A stretch of DNA of 64,000 bases from Gossypium raimondii (GCF_025698545.1 NC_068571.1:48703733-48767732); one strand, 5' to 3'; counted from the first letter of the stretch, positions 47,455 to 59,424 are shown. Notes: generated by a model not told the origin, from the letters alone. Translations and numbers: made by a program.

Positions 47455-47543
47455 AAATTTAATTTTTGCAAGTCATTTTCATAAATAATTAAAAATTTTG
47501 GCCAGTTTCTAAAGGGAGCCGGCATCTGATTATCTCTACGCCG
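47455..47543. other. Filler DNA at a 2-kb deletion junction
   Basis: Unit B is collinear with unit A up to 47454 (A: 32736) and again from 47544 (A: 34741). The 89 bp between have no counterpart in unit A, where about 2004 bp lie instead. This is the usual picture of end-joining repair with inserted filler. The deletion removed transporter exon 1, intron 1 and nearly all of the shared promoter. Confidence 0.8.
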
Positions 47544-47608
47544 CTTTGAAGACGACAGATATTGTGATTATGTAAGCTAAACAAGTCAAATTCGGAAACG
47601 TTAACCGA

Positions 47609-49999
47609 GTGGGCCTCTTAAAACTTGGGTTCAACAATCAACGCTTCCATTTGCTTCGCTTTATTCCACCACAGTCTTCCAATGTCTCCCCATCTACCTT
47701 TTGGGTGCAAAATCTGACCAACAATAACACCACCAACCACTCATCGTTATCTTATACTCCCAGGATTAATTCTGTAATAGCCAAGGCACTACGTACTGAC
47801 CAAGCTGCCACAGCACAGCCAATAAAAATGGTGAAAGCTATCAGGGTTCATCAACTCGGTGGACCTCAGGTCTCTTCTTACCCTTTCCAATGCTTCATTA
47901 CTTTGCTATTACAATGTTTATGAGTTTCATTGAATAGTTCTTTTGGGAAATTAAAAATATGTGTTCTTCTTGTTTTCATGCTTTGCTGCTTGCAGTTTTG
48001 CCCTTCTTTTTTATTCAACTTTGATTCAATTATTCTGGGTTTTGTTGTTTTGGCCTTTTTTATTTAATTTTGATTGAATTAATTCTGGGTTTTTTAGAAA
48101 GATAATTTTTTGATAAAGAAGGATCATACTCTTGTTATGAATGTCGTTTACATCCTGCGAATTTTAAAACGGAGCTTAGGTTGGAGTGTTTACGGCTATG
48201 GTTTGCTTGAATTGATTTCTTTGCATTGGCTATATAGGTCCTTAAATGGGAGGATGTGGAACTTGGGGAACCCAGAGAGGGTGAGATACGTATTAAAAAC
48301 AAAGCTGTTGGACTGAATTTCATCGATATCTATTTTCGGAAAGGAGTTTATAAGGCTGCTACCATGCCCTTCACTCCAGGTTGGTTCGATTTGTGTGAAA
48401 GTTTAAAAGTAGAACAAGTTTTTACATTATGAGAAATGCAGAACATTCCAGGCTGATATGATACGTGTTTTGCAGATTAGTTGATATACAGAAAGTCTTT
48501 CTAGTCTCTTCTCATCGAGTATTGTCTAAATGCTAGGCCTTGGACTCTTTTATGGATCAGAAAGGTGTTGTGACTATTTTAACCAATGGAACTTTAGATG
48601 TCCGATGCAGGCTATATTAAACTTAAATTAAAATCTGAATGAATTAATTCTCTCTTGGTCTTTTTCAGTAAGTATTCTGTATTTGTTTTTCCTTGCATGT
48701 CCTGAAGTAAATGGAACACTGAATTTATTTTCGAGATTTTCTTTCTCTTCCATCTCATCACGTAGTAGCCAACCCCATGGATTGGGAAAAGGATGTGTTC
48801 ACTATGTTAGCATGAGTCTTTGCCAGTAATGATTATCACAGAAATCATTTGTTTCCATTCTTTAATTACAGGTATGGAAGTTGTTGGAGAGGTGACTGCT
48901 GTGGGACCTGGACTGACTGGCAGGAAAGTTGGAGATATCGTAGCTTATGCTGGTGATCGTATGGGTTCCTATGCCGAGGAGCAGATTCTTCCAGCAGACA
49001 AAGTTGTGCCAGTTCCTCCTTCAGTTGACCCTATTATCGCTGCATCCATCATGCTGAAGGGTATGACTGCCCAGTATCTAGTACGTCGTTGCTTCAAGGT
49101 AGGTTGCGTGGATACAAGTTGTTCATAACTTAAATCATATTATAGATTTGGCGCTTGGTTATTTTCTCTTTATCCTGACATTAACTCTCATCAATTAATC
49201 TCATTTAAATGTAGAAACAGACTCATAATTGTATTAACAAAAGGTTTTAACACAATATCATGTAATATAGGTCGAACCGGGACACACAGTTCTTGTCCAT
49301 GCTGCAGCTGGTGGGACTGGATCTTTATTATGCCAATGGGCAAATGCACTTGGTGCCACTGTCATCGGAACTGTCTCGACCAAAGAGAAGGCAGCTCAAG
49401 CAAAGGAAGATGGATGTCACCATGTTATTATTTATACGGAAGAGGATTTTGTTTCCCGTGTCAATGAGATGACATCCGGCAAGGGGGTGGAAGTTGTCTA
49501 TGATTCTGTTGGGAAAAATACCTTTGAGGTAATCACGGTTCTGAGACTGATGCTCTATCATCTACTTTGCTCGTTCTTACTTTTAGGATGAATCTATTCT
49601 TAAGGCATTAAAGGATTACAATATCCACAGCCACAGATGATATAACTTCACTGAACTTTGTAGGATTCTACTAAAAGTTTTATATTTTGTTAGGGCTCGT
49701 TGGCATGTTTAAAGCCCCGTGGCTATATGGTGAGCTTTGGGCAGTCATCCGGTACACCAGATCCGGTTCCGTTGTCTGCACTTGCACCCAAATCATTGTT
49801 CTTGACTAGGCCTTCCATGATGCAATACACGTCAACTCGGGATGAACTGCTGGAAACTGCAGGGGAAGTGTTTGCTAATGTTGCATCGGGCGTATTGCGG
49901 GTTCGGGTGAATCACAAGTACCCTTTGTCAGAAGCATCGCAGGCACATGCAGACCTCGAGAATCGCAGAACAACTGGATCAATTGTGTTGATTCCATGA
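47609..49999 (+). CDS. NADPH:quinone oxidoreductase, unit B: start codon lost (ATG to GTG)
   Basis: Exons join(47609..47869, 48238..48379, 48872..49098, 49271..49528, 49694..49999) keep the reading frame of unit A over all 397 codons. At the first codon unit A reads ATGAGC and unit B reads GTGGGC. The frame runs back to a TAA upstream with no ATG, so the 47609 start is not usable by normal rules. The next in-frame ATG is codon 74 (47828), [10 protein letters not shown], which would give a 324-aa enzyme without the transit peptide. An out-of-frame 11-codon ATG frame precedes it (about 47681). The NADPH turn reads AAAGGTG instead of AAAGGVG. Only 65 bp of the unit A promoter remain. Either a cytosolic-form gene or an early pseudogene. 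Confidence 0.85.
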
Positions 50000-51360
50000 A
50001 AGCATCTCGGTTGTGGCTTTGAACACCCATTGCATGAGAAAAATAAAAAACTATAACGTGTGGGATTATGTTAGAACTTGATCTATGTATATGGAAGTGC
50101 ATGTTGAAGGCTTGAAGCCGCAGCTGAATAACTTATTGCTATTAGTTAAGCATGTATATATATATACGCACACATGATTTATGTAATGATGAAGTTAAAA
50201 TAGGATTAAAAGAAAATCAGTGGTGCAAAAATAATATCCAAAATTTTGTGCACCTCGATGGAAATTAATTTATTGGACTTGAATGTTAAGGACACTGAGT
50301 TGCTTACTATGTTCACAAATCCAGAAGTAAGGCCTGTTCACTGGTCGGACGGGAAGTAGGCTTGGCCTCGATGGAGATTGGTGAATGTAAATGACCTAAG
50401 TTTGGATAATGGTAAAAGTACCATCAAGGTTTTGTATTGTTTTATAATTTTTTTTATCGAAAAAAATGATAAATCAATATGTTAAATTAAAGAGTAAATT
50501 ATTTTTCTGTTAAAAAAAATTATCTATTTCTCCGGTTAGTTGTTGACATAATTGATGAAGCAATAAAAAAATGATACGTGACGTACCATATGTACCCTAT
50601 GCTGAAGTGGAGGGATTAATTCAAGCAAAATTGATAGAATTTTTAATAGAAAAAATGGCTAAGTTTGTTTACATAGAGTGCAATGAATGCAATTTTTTAC
50701 GTGGTGAAACTAATTCAAGCTACTTTTACCACAGATTTTTGTTCATGTTTGTTAATTATTTTAAAGTTTATTATTGTTCGTTAAAAATTTTAAATTTATG
50801 TCCGTGTTTGTTTATCCAAAACTATGTATTAATTTTTGTTCTTTTACTTGAAATGAATTTATTTGTGAATATTAAATAAACATGATTGTAAACATTAAAC
50901 TATATGTTCGTGAGCATATAATTAATAATGTTCAAAAATAATATTCATGAATAATAAAAATAAAAATATTTATTTATTTTAGATATAAAATAATCAAACA
51001 CAAATATTAGTAATTATGTTATAAATATATAAAATAAGCTGAGTAATAAAATTATTATTAATTATATGCTACTCTAACAATAAACGAATTTAAAAGTCTT
51101 CAAAAATTTATTCATTCGCTATAAAAATTATAATTATATACTAATTAAGTATATATATTAAATAATTATTAATTTTTAAAATAAGTTATAAAGTTAATTA
51201 TATAGAAATTTTAAATTAATATGTTTATTATAATTAACCTCCACCCCCGTGTGTTTATATTCCAAATAATTCGAATTTTGTTTAATTTTAAATGTTAAAT
51301 TTGGATATTAGTTAGGGGGGTAGCGGGAAAAATAGCTCATGCACACTAACAGGAATAAAA
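50000..51360. other. 3' flank of QOR B and AT-rich spacer
   Basis: To about 50743 it matches the flank of QOR A; beyond that it is unique A/T-rich DNA with no gene. The reading frames at 50571-50879 are low-complexity shadows. Confidence 0.6.
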
Positions 51361-52020
51361 GTCATCATTGCCTCTCTCTCTCTCTCTCTCTGCAAATGCT
51401 GCTATTTGCTTTTTGCTTCCACTCATTACTAACAGACTCACGCACACACTGAGATCCACTTTTCTAATTTCACAACCCAACTCTATAAATATCCTGCCTG
51501 CCTTCATTTCCTCGCTTCTCTTCTGCTATTCCTTTCGTTTCACCCCTCACGTCTTCCATTGTTTTCTTATTGTTGATTTCCAGGCTTTTTGTGCTCAGAT
51601 TAATTCAACAAACCCAGTGTATGTTATCTCCTGTTTCTCTCTCTCTCTCTTTTTCATTTTGATCATTAGCATTTGCTTTGCATTTTCAGAGAAAACAAAA
51701 TATGCAGTACTAACTAATTTAGTTTTTTTTTTTTTTGTACTTTCAAGTTTTTCCGTTACCTCTCTTGCTTGATCTTTTCATTTAGCTATCTCCCTTTTCT
51801 TCTTTTTATATGTCATTTAAAAATTTATAGATGGAGCTAAAATCAATAAACAAAGCCGCCATTGTTATAACTTCGGTTCTGTGTTTAGTATATTACATTT
51901 TCAGTATTTCTCGGAAGCCCTGACTCACTCCTCTCCATGCATCTTTTTATATTCAAATTACTTCTTCTTCTTCTTTTTTATGGTTTTTTCTTTTTTGTAA
52001 ATATCAGATTTGAGGCCGCA
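51361..52020 (+). promoter_or_regulatory. Promoter, 5' UTR and probable 5' UTR intron of the DYAD-like gene
   Basis: A (CT)n run at 51371-51392, a TATA-like TCTATAAATATCC (51482-51494), and a pyrimidine-rich leader. A possible donor CCAGT/GTATGTTATC near 51617 and acceptor ATATCAG near 52009 would remove a roughly 390-bp leader intron just before the ATG at 52021. The promoter and intron calls are inference from signals only. Confidence 0.5.
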
Positions 52021-54807
52021 ATGAAGATTGCTTTGGGCAGACAATTGCTGCTCCCTTCCTCACTCGATGGTACGTACTTTTTTTTTTTTCTTCATTATGC
52101 TCCATTAATGCCCACCTTTTCATTTTTTTTTATTTTATATCAGATGCTGTTGCTCATATTAGAGTTGGGTCTTACTATGAAATTGATCATTCCAAGCTTC
52201 CCACTAAAACCCCAGAGCACCTCAAGTTAGTTCGTGTTATCATGGTAATAGATAAATAAATTTTTTGTTTATGAATTTAGTTTTTGAATCCTGGCGATAA
52301 CTGTGTGCTTGGTGTTTTTTGTTTGTAAGGTGAGTAAGAAGTCTAAGTGCAGCGTGTCGTTAAGGTACCCAAGCATGTATTCTCTTCGAGCACACTTCAG
52401 CGAACGGAACCGGAGGAAAGTGGATGCGAAGATGTTACCCACATTAGATGAACAGTACTCCATGGAATCGGAGATTGCTGGAGATGTTTTATATCGTAGG
52501 ATTCCACCGCATGTGATTGCAGTGCAAAGGAATCGATGGAGTTTTTGGGTAATGGGGGTTTCTTCTCCCAAGGAACAAGAAATAGGGAAGAACCCGAGCC
52601 CAAGCCCAGCTGTTATTACCAGCTATGTCAACATGGTGATTAAGAAAGGACTGTGCTGGTCTGAGTTGATATCCGCTGGGATGCTCCGATGGGGTCGGCG
52701 TAGGCAGGTTAGGTTTTTGGGACGCTACGTGGAGGAGAGAGGGTCAATAGGTTTTAAAGGAGAAGAGGACGAGAAGGAAAATGAGGAAGACAATGAAGAA
52801 GATAATAAAGAGGAGGAAGAAGAGACAGCTAGTGATGATGAGATCATGGAGACAGAAGTGAAGAGCTGTAAGAGGAAGGTCCATGGAGAAAACTACAAAA
52901 CACAGACAGCAAAGAAACCGAAGCAGGAGAATGATAAACAAATTACTCTTTACAAGCCAAGTAAGAGAAAAGAAGTCAAAAACTCCATTGAAAGATGGTC
53001 TGTTCAGAGGTGAGCTATAGTGTTTTTGATTTAATTTTGTTGTTAACTATTTTTTTATTATATAAAGCTGGTTTTTCATGAAGGTATAATTTAGCTGAGA
53101 AAAACATGTTGAAGATTATGAAGGAGAAGGGAGCAGTATTTGGGAACCCAATACTAAGGCCAGCATTGAGAGCAGAAGCAAGGAAGTTGATTGGGGACAC
53201 TGGTTTGTTGGATCATTTGCTGAAACACATGGCTTGGAAGGTGGCTCCTGGAGGTGAAGAAAGATTCATGAGGCGGCATAATGCCGATGGGGCTATGGAA
53301 TATTGGTTGGAGAGTGCTGATTTAATGGACATAAGGAAAGAGGCCGGGGTTCAGGATCCTTATTGGACCCCTCCTGCTGGTTGGAAGCTTGGTGATAACC
53401 CTACCCAGGATCCAGTTTGTGCTAGAGAGCTGCAGGAGCTTAGGGAAGAGATAGCTAAGCTAAGAAGGTATGGACCTTTTCTTCTTTTTACTATATATTT
53501 TATCATTCACTGCTAGCTGGTATTGGCCTTTTTATGTGTTATATGATTCTAATTGCTTTCATTTATAAAATAAAGGGATATGCTGGAGGCCAAAAAGACT
53601 GATGAAAATCTAGCTCTTGTTATCACCCCAAATGTTTCTGTTGCTAGCCAAAACATGGTTCATGATGCTACTACTATGTTACTTCCATTGAAGGTAGATA
53701 CTAAAGCTTGACTTATATTGTTTACCATCCCATATGCTCTTCTCTTAGCACTTTCTTGGATTTTTGCTCAGGAAAAGTACATGGACTTGATGAAATGGAA
53801 AGCTAATCTTGAGGGGCAGCTCGGGGAGATCTCAAAATCTTTATGTGGAGTGGAGGTATTCATCATGAGTCACTCAGTTTCCTTTGGCTGAAGTTCATGT
53901 ATTGTTTTTTCACAGAATGTGATGATGAAATGGAGTGGATGATGAATCATGCAGGAAGAGATGGGGAAGCTAAGATCAAAAGTGGAAGCTGCAAATGCCC
54001 TAGTCATAATGGGATCAACAACACCGCCATTAAACACCGATAGTGACAAAGTTATGGTGGTAGTATCAGATGAAGAAAAAGATGGTTACCCAGAAGAAAG
54101 GATCCTATCAGTTACTAGAAAAAGAAGAAACCCAGTGGCAACCACAGAAAATAAAGCAGCAAAAATTCGAAGGCTGAAGAGTGGGTTTAGAATATGCAAA
54201 CCACAAGGGACCTTCCTTTGGCCAAACATGGCTTTGTCTCGTCAAGTTGTTGCTCCCATTGATGACCTACTTGTGGTCCCCACTCCTCCCTCTGTCAGCT
54301 CTTCCACCACCACAGCTCCCCGTCGTAGCCCCCAACCGACTTCCACTGTCGAACCATTGGCTGAGAGACGACAAACTGTTGCTATCAAATACTTACCCAC
54401 ATCTCCTCCTCTGCCTCCAGAGGCAACGACTGAAACTACTCTCATCAACCTCAATGAGGTCCCCGGCAACCTCCATGATCATGGATATTGCGGGTCTCAC
54501 AGCTCACCTTGTCCACTCACCTACCAGAGAAGACATCATCATTGGACAACCTCCACTTCCTTGCCGCGAGTATATTTTATATACATTCCCGCAATACCCT
54601 TTTCATTAATTAGTTCTAACATAACTGAAACTGACATTGTACTTTCACTTTCTTTTATAGATGATACATACTAAGAAAGAGAACGAGACAAGCCAATGGG
54701 AGGAACAGGAAAGGGGATACTCATCACATTCACCTTGTTCTCCAAGAACATGGTTGGCTCTATCTGCTCCCAGGTCGTCAATGAACAAGAATCCCAGGCG
54801 AGTCTAG
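52021..54807 (+). CDS. DYAD: DYAD / AMEIOTIC1 / SWITCH1-like meiotic protein
   Basis: Predicted exons join(52021..52069, 52144..52244, 52330..53009, 53084..53467, 53576..53693, 53772..53855, 53955..54569, 54661..54807) give 725 aa in frame. The N terminus HIRVGSYYEIDHSKLP and the central block from RWSVQRYNLAEKNMLKIMKE to WTPPAGWKLGDNPTQDP (about 273-390) are hallmarks of this plant family. An acidic tract (about 195-225), a Lys-rich nuclear-type stretch (about 230-270) and coiled-coil segments (390-500) follow the family pattern. Arabidopsis SWI1 keeps sister chromatids together in early meiosis by opposing WAPL, and maize AM1 is needed to enter meiosis. The acceptor at 53955 has a poor pyrimidine tract; a better-looking acceptor at 53899 would run into a stop (TGA) after eight codons. 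The last intron (54570-54660) is also inferred. Confidence 0.88.
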
Positions 54808-56344
54808 AAGAACACTACACTACTAGTATATATTATCATCTAAAATAACAATTTATACTGGAATTTTCATAATATATACACACACATATATACATTGTAA
54901 TTTGGGGAACAGTAATACCCATATTTAAACTTTTGACATACCTTTAAAGTAATCAAATCCCTATCCTATAGCTTACCATATTTGTAAATGATGTTACTAT
55001 TATCAATATCTTAAAAACATTTTTCCAGGTTTCTTTATTTACTTGCATCATCATCATCACCAACCCCTAGGAGATCAATGTTCTTGCATGTTTTGAGATT
55101 GAAAATCAAAGCTAATCTCTCAAACTTTTTAATGCTTACAGAATTCAGGGTTTGTTTTTGCCTTAAACAAAAAAATAAAAATGAAATTGAATCAAAACTC
55201 CATCGGTGGATCCAAATTCAACACAATTAGGTTATAGTCAAATTTAGTTATATAAGTAAGCTTCAATATAAGCTTATTAGAACTCGTTGATTTTTTATCA
55301 ACTAGTACTTGGAACTGAAATTGAAAACCAAGTATTGTTGGTCCATTCAATTATTTAACCATAAAACTAACACAAAATGGTTTAAACCAAAAATAGTCAT
55401 AAGCCCAAACCCAAGATTCAAACACAAACAAAGCCCTAATTCAAGAAAACTCAAATTAGACCAAAACATATTAACAAACAAACGTAAATAACTTGAATCC
55501 AAATTGATAGGTATCACGACCCAAAATCATCTAACAGAAAATTTAAGAAGACTGCTTGACTTGGGTTCGGATTTGTGGGTAATAAGTTGCGATGGGCTGC
55601 ATATAGTTTTCAGCCCACTAAAGTTGTGAAGGCCTTGAAACTTCTTCCTGCGTGCAGAAACAGCGGCTGAGGCAATGACAGTTGAGTCGATACTAATTAC
55701 ATCGCTATTCAATTATTGTTGAGCTATTGCTCTTTTGGTTACTAAAACATCAAAATATTATTATTAACTTCATTTTAGTAACCTTTTTTTAATCATTAAC
55801 TCCATAATAATACCAACTTTTCTTATGGATATTGATATAATAATAAATTTGGCTTTTAATATTTATATATTCTATCAATTTAGTTCACATTTTAAAAGTT
55901 TAAAATATAAAATAAAATTACATAAATTTTCAAAAAGTCTAAAAGTTATATGAAATTTTAAAAATCTTTAAAAAAAGCCAAATTATAGGTAGAAAATCAT
56001 TAAAAAAAACTATAAAACTTATTAAAAAATTATAAATTGTTATAATTAAAAATTATCGAGTAGGTCAAATTCTATGGTAATGTTGGCCACAAAATGGGAG
56101 ACTGCATTTCTTAAATGATTTCATAGAGGAAGCAATAAGGTGATAAGGTTATAAATAGTAAGGTAATGTGATGTTGCATCTTTACAATTCTCTCTGCAAA
56201 TTGTAAACTTTTCTCATTCAAAGCCGTAGGAGCCAATCTAAGGATTGTTGATGTGTAAAAGAATTATTGGCAAATAAGCCTTGAGGATACAATGAAGCCC
56301 AATGGCTGTCTACGTTTTGAACTGACGAAAACAATCTACTGAGC
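54808..56344. other. Spacer after the DYAD-like gene
   Basis: A/T-rich. On the minus strand at 55527-55712 a 61-codon frame has a composition like a chloroplast transit peptide (S, A, R, K rich), but no continuing exon was found. Otherwise nothing seen. Confidence 0.5.
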
Positions 56345-56575
56345 CAGGGGCGAAGCCATAACAATTTTTAGGGTGACCGAATGAAATTTTAATTTTTTAT
56401 AGTCTATACCTTTATAATTTTTAAAGGATTAAATCAAATTTTTATAATTTTAGAGGGCCAAAGTGTAATTTTACCTTTACTTATTCAAAATTTAAAAAAA
56501 TTTAGAGAGCCTAAATGACAATTTTTCATTTTAGGGGGGCTGGGCCCATGCAAGCCCCGCTTAAAATCGCCTCTG
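56345..56575. mobile_element. hAT-type MITE, 231 bp
   Basis: Left end CAGGGGCGAAG and right end (reverse complement) CAGAGGCGATT form short terminal inverted repeats of hAT style. Flanks TACTGAGC (56337-56344) and CACTGAGC (56576-56583) are an 8-bp target duplication with one difference, as expected for hAT. The right half contains a G/C-rich GGGGGGCTGGGCCC stretch. No coding. Confidence 0.75.
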
Positions 56576-57941
56576 CACTGAGCATTGAGCATAGCAAGAA
56601 TACCAATTTCTATAAAGAATGTTTGTAATAATTCTTTATAGAACAATCTAATAATAATATAAAATAGAGGAGAAACAAAAGATTCTATATTTATTGTTTT
56701 TCTAAACAAATGAAATTTGACTCCTATTCATATATAGGAGTTCACATGTCTCTTCGTAAAAACATAAGTATCCAATAAATGCCTATTTGAATGGTGACAT
56801 TTTATTAACAATGAACACAACTATTCAATTGAATAGTCATATCTTTTAACAAGAAATATAATTATTCAATAAATGTCTACTCGAATAATCATAACTCTTT
56901 GTTAATAATCAAGTGACATAAAATTTAAATTTAAAAGACATAACTCATCTCAATAAAAGTGATAACTTTTGGTTAATAATCAAGTGATATAATTTTTGAT
57001 AACTTGTAATCTTTCATTTGTAAATATTGGAACATTATAAATATTTTGAAAATGCTCCAACAAGGATTTGGTTATAAGTTGATTTTAAATGGGATCTTCT
57101 ATAATTTCGGACATGAGGGGCTATTTCTTAATTTTGCCCAGTCATTAATAACTCGATTAATTTTAGATAATAGTAGATAGAAACAACGCTCTTAAGGAGT
57201 CCCATTGAAACTAAAAAATATAGATCTGTTTGCCCTCAATTTTTTTTTTTTTTTTGAATATTTCCCTTCCCAAATTTTACTCCTCCATTACTTTTTTCTC
57301 AAACTTTTTATTTTTCCTCTAAACTTTTGCTTCTCACATTTTACTCCCAAAACAAAAATAAAAATCATTCAAAAAAATCCCTAAACCTAAATAGTAATAA
57401 TTTTATTTATATCTACTATTTATATTATTAAATTAAATTTCACATTTTGTACTATTTATATTATTGAATTGTTTATCATATTGAATCTTTATAAATTTCA
57501 TTAAAATAAATTATTGATGATGCCATAAAATATTCGCATTAAAATTTTATCTTTGGTATTAATTTCACATTTTATCTTTAAGATAAATTTTATTAAAAAA
57601 TCACATTTTTACATTTAATATATTTTTTAATTTCAAAATACATAGTGATAAGAATTAGAAGCTAATTGAAGCAACTAAGAAAACAAAAAAGCTATCTCGT
57701 ATATAAAAGATTGATAAATAATTTATGAAGGGATGAAAGTTAATAACAAATTTGATTACGGTGGTGACAGTGGTTACAAGGACCCAAAGTCATTTTTTTA
57801 ATTTAAATCGAACAAAAATATTCAAATCGATTCGATTCAAATTCTATCTCACTCAACTCCAATTCAAGAAAATTTCAAATCGAGTCAGGATAATAAAACA
57901 TGATTTGTCAACTAGATTAACTCGAAATTTGTTTATTCAAT
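56576..57941. other. AT-rich spacer
   Basis: No gene, RNA or clear repeat seen. One poly-T run near 57240-57256. Confidence 0.5.
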
Positions 57942-58190
57942 TTGATCGAACGCTCACCCCTAATTGACAGACTAGTTAATGTATCATCTAGTTATAAATA
58001 CATGAGCTTTATGGATTTTTTTTGTTACAACTATATTGCAATGGCATTAAATGATCAAGAAAAGACTTCTTTTATCATGGAGGATGAACTATTATGTTAC
58101 AATGTAATGCCCTTTGGCTTAAAGAATGCAAGTGTTATATATCAGTCATGACCAAAATATTGAAATTGCACTATGTTAAAAGTCCAAATC
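57942..58190 (+). pseudogene. Ty3/gypsy reverse-transcriptase fragment
   Basis: The frame from 57942 carries SFMDFF, DQEKTSFI, CYNVMPFGLKNAS and VIYQS, which align with the gypsy RT blocks that normally read SFMDAYSGYNQI and VMPFGLKNAGATYQ. It stops at 58149-58151. The YxDD block and the rest of pol are missing, so it is an isolated remnant. Confidence 0.8.
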
Positions 58191-59189
58191 GTAAAAAATT
58201 TGTCAAAAATAAACTTTAAGCTATTTTTTTCAAGTATTCCCTAAATTAATAATAAATAAAATATAAATAATATAATTAAGAACATAAATAAAATAGTTCA
58301 AAAGGAGAAATGTCACAAATAATTGAGAAATTACTCACTTTATTATCTTCCTAGTTATTCTCAATCTCATTATTACTTAGAAAGTTGCTCTAATCCAAAA
58401 AACCAAACATTCGACCAAATCAAGATTTTTCTAGAGGTAAGGTTGCATATAACAAAACCCTCGACACTTTGGGTGCATCTTCATTGATCACAACTCCCTG
58501 ACACTTTCCCTCACAATAATTTGTATTGGTATCAAACCTCTTATTCTTTTTGGTTAGCTTATTATGCCCTATTAAAATACTGAGTAAAAAGGGCTAATTG
58601 CTCCTACAAGTCCTCCATAGTAGTTTCACCCTCAGTTGCAACTAGGGTTACAACTTGCTATGCAATGTTCCTAGATCTAATACTAGTTGTGAGTTTGTTT
58701 ATTTTGCCTTTCAGATGTATGCTCAGTTGAAATTAGACTAACTTACTAGCAATTGTAATATATAGAAGATGGACACAGTGTTTCTCAAAGAGTAGTCCAT
58801 TATAAATTAATATGTCCAATACATGATTTAAGTCCAACTCAGCGATCAAGTTGTAACCTCTCTCCTATACAAAACTAGATAGCTTTCCTATTACGATTTT
58901 TTTCACTTTAAAACTTAATTGCAAATTGAATAGTAACAACTTGCTTATAATAATTTTTGCATTAAAAAAAAAACAAGTTCCTCGCTAGAACAAGCAATTG
59001 CTCTTTCAATTTCATATATAAAATAATAACAAGCCTTCTTGTGAATATACATTCAATGACTTGCAAAATTGCAATCAATGTGAAGTTTTAATTCCCTTAA
59101 AAATTATCTCTAAACCCACAAGTTAGGGAACATGTGAAGCCATAGGACAAGTTTTTGAAAGAAAAATATATACGTTTGTTTTTGCTCAT
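58191..59189. other. Spacer, possibly further element debris
   Basis: On the minus strand, 58400-58560, a stretch with GFDTNTNYCEG.. could be an old coding piece of unknown kind, with stops on both sides. No confident feature. Confidence 0.3.
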
Positions 59190-59199
59190 CTAACTAATA

Positions 59200-59414
59200 G
59201 AGAAGAGATTGTATGAAACTGTGATTTCACGTTATCCCTATCCCTTTTCAATAGGAGAATGATAAATCAGATTTTTCCTTTAGCAGCTTTAGTTGGATTT
59301 GAATTTTTCCAGGAGGAAAAAGCTAGAAATCAGGAAGAAAAATTTGATTTGTCATTCTCTTATTAGAAAGGTATAAGGATGACGTGGAATCACAGTTTCA
59401 TACAATCTTTTCTC
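59200..59414. mobile_element. Mutator-type foldback MITE, 215 bp
   Basis: The terminal inverted repeats start GAGAAGAGATTGTATGAAAC on the left and GAGAAAAGATTGTATGAAAC on the right (reverse complement). They extend about 80 bp with roughly a dozen mismatches around a 50-bp loop. Flanks are a perfect 10-bp direct repeat CTAACTAATA (59190-59199 and 59415-59424). Long TIRs and a 9-11 bp target duplication fit Mutator-like elements. Confidence 0.88.
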
Positions 59415-59424
59415 CTAACTAATA

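Larger units (their letters stand above)
38350..50743 (+). repeat. Tandem duplication unit B
   Basis: Second copy of the block at 23545-38274, in direct orientation. It has its own nested LTR pair (40683-46415) inside the transporter copy and a roughly 2.0-kb deletion between the two genes. The QOR exons are nearly identical to those of unit A, whereas the transporter has decayed. Confidence 0.88.

Noticed and set aside
51368-51772. 134-codon frame upstream of the DYAD-like gene
   Set aside because: Spans the CT repeat, TATA-like box and probable leader intron; composition is pyrimidine-driven, not protein-like.
54181-54609. 142-codon frame overlapping the DYAD-like gene
   Set aside because: The frame at 53955-54569 joins to both neighbouring exons in phase; this one does not.
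55527-55712. Minus-strand 61-codon frame resembling a chloroplast transit peptide
   Set aside because: Composition only; no continuing exon, splice pattern or recognised mature domain nearby.
58400-58560. Possible minus-strand coding remnant (GFDTNTNYCEG...)
   Set aside because: Stops on both sides and no family recognised.
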